A stretch of 64,000 nt of DNA from the NCBI GenBank assembly GCA_965207535.1, contig CBDBMR010000014.1, forward strand, positions 124,001 through 188,000. Reading direction: 5' to 3'. Under the pieces are notes generated by a model. It saw nothing but the letters and a program-made list of their open reading frames with translations, did no database searches and was not told the DNA's origin. Position numbers and translations under genes: made by a program. Source of the DNA: JAJDXO01 sp965207535 (lineage in GTDB: Bacteria > Pseudomonadota > Alphaproteobacteria > Rhodospirillales > UBA2165). Shown one piece after another: positions 15,385 to 24,419 of this stretch. Numbering within the stretch: the stretch's first letter is position 1; each line of letters starts with the position of its first letter.

Positions 15385-17681
15385 ACGAAAGCACTCGCCT
15401 CGATGTTGTCGGCCGGCCGGCGCGGCGCAAGGACGCCGGGGAGAAGGTGCGCGGCAAGGCCGGCTATACGACCGACATATCGCTGCCCGGCATGCTGCAC
15501 GCCAAGGTGCTGCGGAGCGCGATCGCCCATGCCCGGCTTGCCGGCATAGATGCCTCGGCCGCCCGCGAGTTGCCCGGCGTTCATGCCGTTCTGACCCGCG
15601 ACGAGATCGGCGATGATATCGCGCCGACCTACGGCTATTTCATCAAGGATCAGCCCATCGTCGCGTTGGACAAGGTGCGCTACCAGGGCGACACGGTGGC
15701 GGCGGTCGCCGCCGAAACCGAGGCCATCGCCGATGCAGCGCTCCGCTTGATCGAGGTCGAGTACGAAGAACTTCCGCCGGTCGCCTCGATCGAAGACGCG
15801 CTCTCCGACGGCGCGGCCGAACTGTTCGAAGAGGCGCCCATGGGGATCGTCCCAGCCTATGGCACCGGCGCCTCGGCCGAGCTTCGCCCCCGGCCCAACG
15901 TTTGCTACCAGTTCAACTACGAGACCGGTTCGCCCGATGTCTTCGAGACCTGCGACCATGTTTTCGAAGACACCTTTCATTTCTCCCGCATGCAGCATTT
16001 CCACCTGGAACCCTTCGCCGCGGTCGCCCAATGGCTGGACGGCGACAGGATCGAAGTGTCGACCAGCTGTCAGAACCCCTTCCCGCTCCGCAAGGAACTG
16101 GGCCGGGTGTTCAAGGTGCCCGAGAACAATATCAGCGTCCGCGTCCCGTTCGTGGGCGGCGGCTATGGCGCGAAAAACAACTGCAAGGCGGAACCCATCG
16201 CCATACTGCTCGCGCGGATGACCGGCCGGCCGGTCCGGTTCGCTCTCACCCACGATGAAAACTTTCTCACCAACACCCAGCACGCGGCGATCCTGAAACT
16301 GAAGACCGGGGTGATGAACGACGGCACGCTGGTTGCCCGCGACAGCGAGATTTTCCTGGATTCCGGCGCCTACTCCGATGCAAGCCCGTTGGTCGCCGAG
16401 AAGGCCGGTTACCGGATTCCCGGGCCCTACCGTTACCGGCACCTCCGGACGTCCTGCTACTGCGTCATGACCAATACGGCGCCCGCCGGACCATTCCGGG
16501 GTTTCGGCGGCACCCAGACAAGCTGGGCGTGCGAGTCCCAGATGGACATGATCGCCGGCCGCCTGGGAATCGATCCCCTTGAATTTCGCATGAAGAACCT
16601 GATCGATCTCGGCGAGCCGTTCGTGCCCGGCGAAAGCGGCATGGACAGCGACCTCCGCGAGGGACTGGAATTGGTCGCCCGCGAAATCGGCTACCGCGAG
16701 CGCAAGAAAAATCCCGTCCCCAACCGGGGGGTCGGCCTGGCGCTCGGCTTCAAGGACGGCGGCGGGGTGAACAAGCCGGCACAGGCCCGGGTCAAGGTGT
16801 CCACTTTCGGCGATATATTCCTTCATTGCGGCACGGTGGAGATCGGCCAGGGCGCTCATTCGGCGCTCTCCGCCGTCGTCGCCGAAATATTGGGCGCGCC
16901 GGCGGGACGGGTCCGTTACATGCCGATCAATACCGACCACACGCCGTTCGACCAGGGCACGAATGCCAGTTCGGCCATTTCGGTGATGGGCCAGGCCGTG
17001 GAAAGGGCCGCCCGGTCACTCAGGGCGCAAGTGCTGGATTTCGCCGCCGACCGCCTGGGCGCGGAGCCGCAAGACCTCGACCTCGAGGATTGGCACATTC
17101 GCAAGGGCAATGAAGCCCTGCCGCTGGCGCCGATGATCATGGGATATTTCGGCGGCACGGGCTGGGAATTCGCCGCCGACGGCTTCCACAAGGCGGAGAC
17201 CGACCATGCCGCGCCCCTGGAGACCCAATGTGTCTTCTGGGAGCTGGGCTGGGGGGCCGCGGATATCGAGGTGGACCCCGACACCGGTCTCATCACCGTC
17301 CACAAGCTGGTGGTTTCGGGAGACGCCGGCCAAGCCATCACCCCCCTCGTCTGCCGGGGACAGGACGAAGGTGCGGCGGTCATGGGCCTGGGTCAGGCCT
17401 TATTCGAGGAAATGGTCTACGACGGCACTCGGCTCATGAACGGCAATGCGCTCGCTTACCGCGTGCCCATGGCCCAGGACCTGCCCCAGGAATTCGTCTC
17501 CATCACCCAGGAGCAGGGGCACGGGCCCGGCCCCTTCGGCGCCAAGGGAATGGGCGAAGGCGGCATGCTGCCGGTTGCGCCGGCTATCGCCAATGCGCTG
17601 TTCGACGCGACAGGGGTGCGGGTGGCCGCCCTGCCGCTGTCCCCGCCGCGGGTAAAGGCGGCGCTGGAGAATAAATCTTAA
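15381..17681 (+). CDS. Molybdenum-binding (large) subunit of a xanthine-dehydrogenase-family hydroxylase
   Basis: 766 aa, CoxL/CutL/XdhB superfamily. Two aldehyde-oxidase/xanthine-dehydrogenase domains are complete: GKAGYTTDISLPGMLHAKVLRS at the N-terminus, GGGYGAKNNCKAEPI, and the catalytic Glu in GAKGMGEGGMLPV. The loop APAGPFRGFGGTQ has no CO-dehydrogenase AYXCSFR motif, so this is a general aldehyde/heterocycle hydroxylase rather than a CO dehydrogenase. Its last codons overlap the end of the converging ThDP-enzyme gene by 4 bases (shared TTAA). Substrate unknown. Confidence 0.92.
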   Translation: MNESTRLDVVGRPARRKDAGEKVRGKAGYTTDISLPGMLHAKVLRSAIAHARLAGIDASAARELPGVHAVLTRDEIGDDIAPTYGYFIKDQPIVALDKVRYQGDTVAAVAAETEAIADAALRLIEVEYEELPPVASIEDALSDGAAELFEEAPMGIVPAYGTGASAELRPRPNVCYQFNYETGSPDVFETCDHVFEDTFHFSRMQHFHLEPFAAVAQWLDGDRIEVSTSCQNPFPLRKELGRVFKVPENNISVRVPFVGGGYGAKNNCKAEPIAILLARMTGRPVRFALTHDENFLTNTQHAAILKLKTGVMNDGTLVARDSEIFLDSGAYSDASPLVAEKAGYRIPGPYRYRHLRTSCYCVMTNTAPAGPFRGFGGTQTSWACESQMDMIAGRLGIDPLEFRMKNLIDLGEPFVPGESGMDSDLREGLELVAREIGYRERKKNPVPNRGVGLALGFKDGGGVNKPAQARVKVSTFGDIFLHCGTVEIGQGAHSALSAVVAEILGAPAGRVRYMPINTDHTPFDQGTNASSAISVMGQAVERAARSLRAQVLDFAADRLGAEPQDLDLEDWHIRKGNEALPLAPMIMGYFGGTGWEFAADGFHKAETDHAAPLETQCVFWELGWGAADIEVDPDTGLITVHKLVVSGDAGQAITPLVCRGQDEGAAVMGLGQALFEEMVYDGTRLMNGNALAYRVPMAQDLPQEFVSITQEQGHGPGPFGAKGMGEGGMLPVAPAIANALFDATGVRVAALPLSPPRVKAALENKS

Positions 17682-19327
17682 GAGTTCTTGGGCGGCGGCG
17701 GGCCGCCGAAAGGTTTTTTGAACGGTCCCACCGACAACATGTCCACTTCGACCACGGCCGGGCCGTCGACCGCAATGGCTTCCGCGGCCGCTTCGGCAAA
17801 GGAGCCGGTGTCCTTGACGAGCCGGTGGGGCAGACCGATGGCGGCGCACAGCGCCGCAAAATCCGGGTTCCGCATGTCCGCGAAATAATGCCGGCCGCCG
17901 AACTTGGCGTCCTGGATGTTCTTGATCACCCCATAACCGCCATCGTTCATCAGAATAATGGCGAGATCCGCTTTCTCTTGAACGGCGGTCGCCAACTCGC
18001 TGACGCACAACATGAGGCCGCCGTCGCCGGTGAGCAGAACCGATTTTCGGCCGGGTGCCGCCACCGCCGCGCCGACCCCCATGGGAACCCCCTGTCCGAT
18101 TCCGCCGCCCAGCGCATGAATACCATCGTGAGGGCCATGAATCCGAAACAGCCTGTTTCCCCAGGTGCTGTTGGACAGCGTGATGTCCCGCACCCAGGGC
18201 GCATTTGCCGGCGTTACGCTCTGCAATGCGGCGCAAATGTCCGCATATGGTCCCAATTCGTCCCGCATTCGCTCTTCGGCCGCCGCTTTGGCCTCGGCAA
18301 GGTCCCGTGCGTAGGAATTGTCGATCTTCGGCCCGTCGGCAAGCCGTTCCGCGAGACCTTCCAGCACAAGAGCCGTGTCGGCGCAGATAAACTGTGAGCT
18401 CTCGAAACACCGGTTCTTGGACGCCGGGTCGGCATCTATCCGTACCAATGTCCTCGGGAACGGAAGCGTGTAGTTGCGCGTCTCGTTGCCGCGAAGACGC
18501 GAGCCCGCCACGACAACGGCATCCAAGGTCTCGTAGAACGCTTCGGATTCGGGCGTCATGTTGAATGCGCCGAGGCTCAGGGGGTGATCCTCGCTGACGA
18601 CCCCCCGGCCGTTCACCGAGGTCACCACGCCAACGCCCTTGTTCATCAGTCTGGCGACCGCGTCACCGGCGTGACGGGCACCGCCGCCGAGCCACAGCAG
18701 CGGCCGCCTGGCTTCCCGCAAGGTTGCCGCCAGCTCATCCAGGTCCGCCGGGTCCGGCCGGATCAACGGCACGTCCAGGGGTGAAACGTCATCGGGAACC
18801 TCCACCGCGGCCGCCTGGACATCCGCCGGAATCTCCACGCTCACCGGCCCGTTGGGGGCCGTCAGCGCCATTTGCGCCGCGATGCGCAGCACGTCCAGCG
18901 CCTCTTCCGGCCTCGAAATGCGGAACGCGGCCTTCGAGACGGCCTCCAGCATTTTCAACTGCGCCTTTGCCTCGTGGATGTAGGCCATGCCCTTGTCGAG
19001 GTAGGGCCTATCGATCTGACCGGTAATGTGCAGCAGCGGTGTTCCGGCGGTCTCCGCCTCGACCAGCGCGCCGGCGCCGTTACCGGCCCCCGTGCCGGTG
19101 CTTGTGAAACAGACGCCCAGGCGATTGCCGGCCCGCGCATAGGCGTCCGCCATGTTGACCGCGCCCGCCTCGCCCCGGCTTGGGACGAATCGGATTTTTC
19201 CGGCACGGCCGATTGCATCCAGGATCGGCATGTTGTGGATGCTGATGACGCCGAAGGCGGCGTCGACGCCGCCGGCGTGGAGAAACGCCGCGACGAGGTC
19301 GCCGACAGTTTTTTGTTGATCAGGCAA
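17678..19327 (-). CDS. Thiamine-diphosphate-dependent enzyme (acetolactate-synthase/decarboxylase superfamily)
   Basis: 549 aa with all three ThDP-enzyme domains. The catalytic Glu is in PSRGEAGAVNMADAY; the middle domain carries LLWLGGGARHAGDA; the cofactor motif LTGDGGLMLCV ... NDGGYG matches GDG-X(~26)-N. The superfamily includes benzoylformate decarboxylase, sulfoacetaldehyde acetyltransferase and acetolactate synthase; this one cannot be placed further. The only start near the domain boundary is TTG at 19327, overlapping the SDR stop by 8 bases; the frame extends to 19495 but that part lies within the SDR gene. It is the last gene of a nine-gene catabolic operon. Confidence 0.85.
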   Translation of the reverse strand: MPDQQKTVGDLVAAFLHAGGVDAAFGVISIHNMPILDAIGRAGKIRFVPSRGEAGAVNMADAYARAGNRLGVCFTSTGTGAGNGAGALVEAETAGTPLLHITGQIDRPYLDKGMAYIHEAKAQLKMLEAVSKAAFRISRPEEALDVLRIAAQMALTAPNGPVSVEIPADVQAAAVEVPDDVSPLDVPLIRPDPADLDELAATLREARRPLLWLGGGARHAGDAVARLMNKGVGVVTSVNGRGVVSEDHPLSLGAFNMTPESEAFYETLDAVVVAGSRLRGNETRNYTLPFPRTLVRIDADPASKNRCFESSQFICADTALVLEGLAERLADGPKIDNSYARDLAEAKAAAEERMRDELGPYADICAALQSVTPANAPWVRDITLSNSTWGNRLFRIHGPHDGIHALGGGIGQGVPMGVGAAVAAPGRKSVLLTGDGGLMLCVSELATAVQEKADLAIILMNDGGYGVIKNIQDAKFGGRHYFADMRNPDFAALCAAIGLPHRLVKDTGSFAEAAAEAIAVDGPAVVEVDMLSVGPFKKPFGGPPPPKNS

Positions 19328-20111
19328 AGCGGGACACGCCTCCGGCGACTTCCATCTGCACGCCTGTGATGAACGATGCCTGGCTGGACGCCAGGAACAG
19401 AATGGCGGCGGCGACTTCCTCGGGCCTGCCGAAACGGCCAAGCGGGATGCCCCGATCCTTTGCCAGATCCTCGAACCATTCGTCCATGGAAACACCCTCG
19501 GGTGCGCGCTTCTTGAATCGGTCTTCCCACTGGCCGGTGGTGATGGTCCCGACCAGGATGGAATTCACCCGAATTCCCTTTGGCGCGAATTCGGTGCTGA
19601 GGGATTTCACCAAGTTCAGGATACCGGCCCGAGCCGAGGCGGTGGCCACAAGGTGCGGCTCCGGCTGGCGGGCGAGAAGCGAATTCACCATGACGACGGC
19701 ACCCGCGCCGGAGGCTTCGAGATCGGGCAGAAACGCCCGGATCGGATTGATGACACTGAAGTATTTGAGCTCCAGTTCCGCCCGCCAATCGTCGTCCGTG
19801 GTTTCGGCAAAGGTCGCCCAGCGGGCCTGACCGGCATTGTTGATCAGGACATCCGCCTTGCCGAAGGTCCGGGCGACGGAGTCGCGAAACCCGGCGACCG
19901 CGTCCTTGTCCAGCACGTCGCAAGGCTCGGCGTGGACCCGGTCTCCGTGGACCGCCTCGAGCGGATTCAGCGCCTCATTCAGCCGGGCTTCGTCGCGGGC
20001 GAAAAATGCCACCTTTGCGCCTTCGTCGAGCAGCGCCCGGACGGTCGCGAGGCCGATCCCCGAAGAGCCCCCGGTCACCACCGCGACCCGGCCGGTAAAT
20101 CCCAAATCCAT
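19320..20111 (-). CDS. SDR-family protein lacking the canonical YxxxK
   Basis: 263-aa short-chain dehydrogenase/reductase fold: TGGSSGIGLATVRAL for cofactor, INNAG, and the Ser in MVNSLLARQ. Where classical SDRs have Y-x-x-x-K, this sequence reads TASARAG, that is Thr and Arg. Sequences of this SxARAG subtype occur widely, so it may be an enzyme with altered chemistry or a cofactor-binding partner. It lies 2 bases from the upstream hydrolase gene and overlaps the ThDP-enzyme gene, so it belongs to the same operon. C-terminal ASFITGVQMEVAGGVSRFA is normal for the family. Confidence 0.87.
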   Translation of the reverse strand: MDLGFTGRVAVVTGGSSGIGLATVRALLDEGAKVAFFARDEARLNEALNPLEAVHGDRVHAEPCDVLDKDAVAGFRDSVARTFGKADVLINNAGQARWATFAETTDDDWRAELELKYFSVINPIRAFLPDLEASGAGAVVMVNSLLARQPEPHLVATASARAGILNLVKSLSTEFAPKGIRVNSILVGTITTGQWEDRFKKRAPEGVSMDEWFEDLAKDRGIPLGRFGRPEEVAAAILFLASSQASFITGVQMEVAGGVSRFA

Positions 20112-20113
20112 GT

Positions 20114-20935
20114 CTAGTCGAGCCCCTTCAGGAAAGCTTGAACGGCATCGTTGAAAACGTCCGGCCCCTCCACATAGCAGGCATGACCGAGCCCGGCGAG
20201 GCCGACATAATGCGCACCCGCGATCCCGGCGGCCACCCGCTTGCTGCCCTCGTCGGGGGTGATCACGTCTTCATCCCCGCAGAGCACGAGAGTCGGACAC
20301 CGAATGCCCGGCGTGTCGGCGAAGATATCGGATCGCGCCAGCATATGTGTCGCCGCCTCGTAACCCGCCGGCGTCACTTCGGCCATGGTTTCCTTGATGC
20401 GGACCCGCAGTTCGAGGCCGGCCCGTTCGGTCAAGAGCCGCGACGAGCGTTTTTCCGCAAGGCCCCTGGGGCCCAGTTCCCGAATGTCCGCCAGCCGGTT
20501 CCGGATGGTGTCCGGGTAATCGGCCTCGGTGGCGCTTCCATAACCCAGTGCGCAACTGGCAAGGATCAAGCCGTCGAGTTTGCCGGGATGGCGCGCGGCG
20601 AAGGACGCCGCCATCAGGGCGCCGAGGGAATGACCGATGAGCGAGCAGGACACGATGCCCAGAGCCCCCAGGAAGCCGTCAAGCGCGTCGGCGTAGTCGT
20701 TCGCCGTCGGTGTCGGGGCGGGCAGCGGCGAAGAACCGCCATAGCCGGGCGCGTCCCAGGCCATCACCCGATGATGCGCCGAAAGCGCGGCGAGTTGACC
20801 GGACCAGCCGGACCCGTTGGACCCTATGCCATGCAGCAGCAGGACCGCGCCGCCACGGCCCATGTCGTAGTAGGAGATTTCGAGCCCGCCGGCGTCGGTC
20901 GTCTTTGGCGGCGGCATGTCCACGAGGATCGTCAC
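20114..20935 (-). CDS. Alpha/beta-fold hydrolase
   Basis: 273 aa. Oxyanion region LLLHGIGSNGSGW, nucleophile elbow GHSLGA, acid in CGDEDVITPDEG and His in GLGHACYVEGPD complete the triad. In an operon with a Rieske oxygenase and an extradiol-type dioxygenase, the natural inference is C-C bond hydrolysis of a ring-cleavage product (MhpC/BphD-like), but a lactone or ester hydrolase is equally compatible. In-frame Met at residue 7 could be the true start. Confidence 0.86.
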   Translation of the reverse strand: MTILVDMPPPKTTDAGGLEISYYDMGRGGAVLLLHGIGSNGSGWSGQLAALSAHHRVMAWDAPGYGGSSPLPAPTPTANDYADALDGFLGALGIVSCSLIGHSLGALMAASFAARHPGKLDGLILASCALGYGSATEADYPDTIRNRLADIRELGPRGLAEKRSSRLLTERAGLELRVRIKETMAEVTPAGYEAATHMLARSDIFADTPGIRCPTLVLCGDEDVITPDEGSKRVAAGIAGAHYVGLAGLGHACYVEGPDVFNDAVQAFLKGLD

Positions 20936-20947
20936 GGCGCCGGTCGC

Positions 20948-21871
20948 TTACATCTTTTGCCGGCGGGTGGCCGCGTCTATGCCGCCGGCGACCGCCCATT
21001 CGGCGAAATTCTCAGGCGTCCGGGCACAGTCGCGGGGCTTCCACTTCGCGGTGACGTAATCGACGTCGGAGTAGTATTCGATCAGCCCGCCGCACGGATT
21101 TTCCACGTACCAGAAGTAGGCCGACGAAATAGGATGCCGTCCGGGTCCGATGGCGGTCTTCCAGCCTTTCCTCGCGATATGGAGACCGCCGCCGAATATC
21201 TCATGAAGATCACGCACCTCGAAGGCCGCATGATTTAGGCTGGCGCTGCCGTCCTTCGTCTCGAGCAGAAAGAGGTTGTGGTGCTCGCCTTCCGGCCTGC
21301 AGCGGAGAAAGACCGCGTCTCCCGGATACCGGTCGGACAGGTGAAACCCCAGTACTTCCCGGTAGAAGCGCTCCGCCGGTTCGAGGGCGGGGACGTTGAA
21401 GACCACGTGGCCCAGCGAAACCGGCCGGGCCCGGTCATAGATCGTGCTCGCCTGATCGATTCGCGCCCGGTCGCCGACCATGTTCATCGGCGTGCCGCGC
21501 ACCTTGACCTTGCGTTTCCTGCTCAGGCGAAAGCCGATCCCCAGGCCCGCCGGATCCGTGCACCGCAAGGTCCCGGCCCTCTCGGTAAACTCGATGCCGT
21601 TGGCCGCCAATGACCGCCTGAGGCGATCGAGTTCGGCCCTGGACGAGACGCCCCAGATGACCTCACGGGCCGTTGCGCCCCGGCAAATGGCCTTGGGCAG
21701 CGATTTGTCGCCGCGCGGTTTGATGATCACCTGGCTGCCGTCCAGGGTCTCGTAGGCCGCGCCCGCATCGCTTGCGCGCAGCCGTTTCAGACCCCAGTCG
21801 GCAAGGAACCGCCGGCATTTGTCCATGTTGGTGACGCCGTAGGTGATGGCATCAATTCCGGTGATGGCCAC
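20948..21871 (-). CDS. Extradiol-type (VOC superfamily) dioxygenase
   Basis: 307 aa with two vicinal-oxygen-chelate modules, as in 2,3-dihydroxybiphenyl 1,2-dioxygenase. The C-terminal module keeps the iron triad: His in SLGHVVFNV, His in LNHAAFEV and Glu in GGLIEYYSD. The proposed reaction is meta-cleavage of a catechol-like diol with O2. GTG at 21871 is chosen because GGAGA lies 8 bases upstream; the TTG at 21886 overlaps that Shine-Dalgarno. It lies within the Rieske operon, upstream of the hydrolase. Confidence 0.85.
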   Translation of the reverse strand: MAITGIDAITYGVTNMDKCRRFLADWGLKRLRASDAGAAYETLDGSQVIIKPRGDKSLPKAICRGATAREVIWGVSSRAELDRLRRSLAANGIEFTERAGTLRCTDPAGLGIGFRLSRKRKVKVRGTPMNMVGDRARIDQASTIYDRARPVSLGHVVFNVPALEPAERFYREVLGFHLSDRYPGDAVFLRCRPEGEHHNLFLLETKDGSASLNHAAFEVRDLHEIFGGGLHIARKGWKTAIGPGRHPISSAYFWYVENPCGGLIEYYSDVDYVTAKWKPRDCARTPENFAEWAVAGGIDAATRRQKM

Positions 21872-21889
21872 TGATTCGTTCTCCAAAAT

Positions 21890-22702
21890 TCAGATAACGG
21901 TCGTCGCCGCCATGTTGGCCAATCCGCGAGCGACGCTGAGGGCGGTCAACATGGATGTCTTCAGGTTTTCAGGAATCGGATTGCCCTTGAGTTCGATCCT
22001 GAATGAACCGGCGACGCCTTCCGCTTCGATCTCGTGGATATTGCAGTCGGTGGTTGGATCGGCGCACAGCTCGACCTGTGTATCGTCGAACCCAATGCCG
22101 GCCAGCGCCACCGTTGCCGCCACATTGGCGTTCTTTGGATACAGCCGCGCGGCGTCCCGGGCGTCGCCCTGATAGAAGGTCGTCGCCGAACTGAGATTGC
22201 CAAGGTCGCATAACGATTCCGCGGGCGTCCCCATCCAGGCCGCCGGCGGTTTGCGTGACCGGTAGGTGACGCTGGTCAGACCCGCAATGCGCGCGGCCGA
22301 GAGCGCGTCGACGGCCCCGATGGCGCCCGAGGGCAGGATCAGGTGTGCACCTCCCTCCCGGGCGGCGCGCACCAGACGCTCGTGGCGGTCCCGGTCGGAA
22401 AGCGAGCCGATCGACACCACCATCAGATCGATGCCCGCCCGGAGGATGGCTTCACCGTAATCGTCGACCGCCGTGTGCCCCGCGCATTCCGCAACGATGG
22501 TGGGCCCGGCGGCGACAAAGGAGTCCAGCGTTTCATAGAGCGGCACCCCGTCGCCCAATGCCTGGCGGGCGGCGTCACAACGCCCCGGCCGCACGAGCAC
22601 ACCGGTAACGCCGATACCGCGCCCCGCTACCCGCGGCAGCTCGGCAAGCACCTTGCGAACGATGCCGCCGTAGCCGATCAGTCCGACCCGGACTTCCTTC
22701 AT
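21890..22702 (-). CDS. L-aspartate dehydrogenase-like NAD(P) oxidoreductase
   Basis: 270 aa. N-terminal Rossmann motif VGLIGYGGIVRKVL, AECAGHTAVDDYGEAIL, VVSIGSLSD, ILPSGAIGAVDAL, then the AspDH C-terminal domain with KNANVAATVALAGIGFDDTQVEL and the His-containing NIHEIEAEG. Family enzymes interconvert aspartate and oxaloacetate/iminoaspartate with NAD(P). In a catabolic operon without nadA or nadC it more likely acts on an amino or imino acid intermediate than in NAD synthesis. Confidence 0.87.
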   Translation of the reverse strand: MKEVRVGLIGYGGIVRKVLAELPRVAGRGIGVTGVLVRPGRCDAARQALGDGVPLYETLDSFVAAGPTIVAECAGHTAVDDYGEAILRAGIDLMVVSIGSLSDRDRHERLVRAAREGGAHLILPSGAIGAVDALSAARIAGLTSVTYRSRKPPAAWMGTPAESLCDLGNLSSATTFYQGDARDAARLYPKNANVAATVALAGIGFDDTQVELCADPTTDCNIHEIEAEGVAGSFRIELKGNPIPENLKTSMLTALSVARGLANMAATTVI

Positions 22703-22732
22703 GGACCTCCCCTCGTTCCCCTTGGAGCCCGG

Positions 22733-23278
22733 TTAGCGCTTGAGCTTCGAGACCGGGTGATCGTCGGGATAGGTGGGCGTGACCGGTGTCTTGGCGCCCA
22801 GCATGACGCACATCAGCGCCTCTTCCTGGCCCTCATTGACCAGACCGCGATAGAGGCCTGCCGGAACGGAGATCAGGTCCCGTTCGCCGAGGTGGGTCTC
22901 CCATTGTTCCGACTTGTCTTCGGTCTGGAACATCAGCTTGATCTTGCTGCCCCTGAGGATGAAGAACACCTCCTCCACATCCCGGTGAATGTGAAGAGGC
23001 CCTTCACAGCCCGCGGGCAGCACCATGGTCGAGAAGGTGAAATGCTCCGCCGGCACGGTGTTTTCGTCATCTTCGATACCGGTTCCGCCCGTGCCCACGT
23101 AGCGCATCTGGGAGCGCCGGTACTTTGGATCAAAGTCGGCTTGAAACTTGAGCGCGTCCCAATCGAGGGTGCGGGTCGCGTAACGGGCAATCCGCGTGGT
23201 CAGCCACTCTTCCAGGCTCGACCCCTCGGGACGGGGGACCGACGCATGGTCGGTCATCACTTCGGTTGCGTCAGGCAT
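22733..23278 (-). CDS. Cupin-domain protein
   Basis: 181 aa, single cupin barrel. Motif 1 is PLHIHRDVEEVFFILRGS and motif 2 lies around DLISVPAGLYRGLVNEG. Metal ligands His-x-His and Glu are visible in motif 1; motif 2 lacks the usual His (GLYRGL), so the site may be incomplete. Such small cupins can be dioxygenases, isomerases or sensors. Start ATG 23278 has GGAGGAGA 8 bases upstream. Located between the AspDH-like and SDR genes of the same operon. Confidence 0.82.
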   Translation of the reverse strand: MPDATEVMTDHASVPRPEGSSLEEWLTTRIARYATRTLDWDALKFQADFDPKYRRSQMRYVGTGGTGIEDDENTVPAEHFTFSTMVLPAGCEGPLHIHRDVEEVFFILRGSKIKLMFQTEDKSEQWETHLGERDLISVPAGLYRGLVNEGQEEALMCVMLGAKTPVTPTYPDDHPVSKLKR

Positions 23279-23309
23279 TGTTCTTGTCTCCTCCGGAAAA
23301 GTGCGTTCG

Positions 23310-24062
23310 CTAGTTCAGGACGTATCCGCCGTTTACCGGCAGGCATTGGCCGGTGATGAAGCTGGCGCCGTCGGATAGCAGGAACAGAACCGCACCGGTC
23401 ACATCGTCCGGGTGCTGCGGCCGGTTCATGGCCCGTCCATCGATGTAATTCTGTTTCCGCTCGTCGGGCACATACCGGGTGGCCTCGACCAGCGTGAGCC
23501 CGGGCGCCACCGAGTTGACCGAAATCCCCTTGCCTCCCAGCTCCCGGGCCATGGAACGGGTCATTGAGATGACCGCGCCCTTCGACGCCACATAGTGCAT
23601 GAGGGCCGGCGCGCCCCAGAGCGCCGTGTCCGATGCGATGTTGACGATTTTGCCGCCGCCCGCCGCTTCCAGATGGGGCACCGCGGCACGGCTCATCAGC
23701 CAGGTCCCGCGAACATTGACGGTCATGACGCGGTCCCATGTTTCGATGTCGATCTCGGTCATCGACGGTCCGCCGATTCCCGTTGCGACGGCCGCGCAAT
23801 TGACCAGACCGTCCAGTCCGCCCAGCGCCGATATGGCGTCCTCCATGCAACGGATCACCGAGTTCGGATCGGCAAGGTCCAGCGTCGAGAAATTGGTTCC
23901 CGGGAGTTCCGATGCCGCCGCCCGCCCTTCGTCCGCCAGAATATCGGCAATCACCAAATTGGCGCCGGCCCCATGGGCGGCCTCCGCGAAGGCCCGGCCA
24001 AGGCCCCGCGCACCACCCGTGATCAGGATGCGCTTGTCCGAAAGATCGACGATCGCCGTCAT
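23310..24062 (-). CDS. SDR-family oxidoreductase (candidate dihydrodiol or alcohol dehydrogenase)
   Basis: 250-aa classical SDR: ITGGARGLGRAFAEA cofactor loop, VNCAAVA at the NNAG position, Ser in NIASDTALWG, and YVASK as the catalytic YxxxK. C-terminus FITGQCLPVNGGYVLN is standard. In this operon a cis-dihydrodiol formed by the Rieske oxygenase would be a logical substrate, but that is inference. 47 bp separate it from the upstream small HTH-like gene. Confidence 0.87.
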   Translation of the reverse strand: MTAIVDLSDKRILITGGARGLGRAFAEAAHGAGANLVIADILADEGRAAASELPGTNFSTLDLADPNSVIRCMEDAISALGGLDGLVNCAAVATGIGGPSMTEIDIETWDRVMTVNVRGTWLMSRAAVPHLEAAGGGKIVNIASDTALWGAPALMHYVASKGAVISMTRSMARELGGKGISVNSVAPGLTLVEATRYVPDERKQNYIDGRAMNRPQHPDDVTGAVLFLLSDGASFITGQCLPVNGGYVLN

Positions 24063-24109
24063 TGCCGGTCATGTTCCGCCTTGGGTCGCGGGAGCCCGGG
24101 GGCATCCCC

Positions 24110-24409
24110 TCAATTGGTATCGGTCGCGAGCCGGCTCATCTCCTGCTTGAACGAGTCCTCGGTCCACGCGGCGCCGCCCGGCGGCGGAACAGTGGATTCG
24201 TTCAGCTTGGCGACGATCTCCGGGAGTTCGTGATGTCCCGCGGCAAAAATATCCTCGAGGGCATCGGCGAGCGATTCCTCGTAGTCGGTGGGAACCCGGC
24301 TGCGCGTCTGATGTACGACGTTTTGCGAGTTGTCGATGGGCAGAACCGTGCCTTCGTCGCCCTTGTTGCGCCGCTTGGTGGCGAGCCACGGATTGAATGC
24401 GTCGGTCAT
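24110..24409 (-). CDS. Small protein with recombinase-like HTH domain, associated with the Rieske oxygenase
   Basis: 99 aa. The pattern YEESLADALEDIFAAGHHELPEIVAKLN followed by NESTVPPPGGAAWTEDSF resembles the recombinase-like helix-turn-helix found in small proteins encoded beside ring-hydroxylating oxygenases (recognised from memory, not by search). The gene is 10 bp downstream of the Rieske gene and has a GGGAGAGG Shine-Dalgarno. Role unknown: an accessory or regulatory factor is possible. No catalytic motif seen. Confidence 0.7.
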   Translation of the reverse strand: MTDAFNPWLATKRRNKGDEGTVLPIDNSQNVVHQTRSRVPTDYEESLADALEDIFAAGHHELPEIVAKLNESTVPPPGGAAWTEDSFKQEMSRLATDTN

Positions 24410-24419
24410 GATCCTCTCC

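Noticed and set aside
15381..17681. Carbon-monoxide dehydrogenase (CoxL form I)
   Set aside because: The AYXCSFR active-site motif is absent; the loop reads AGPFRGFGG.
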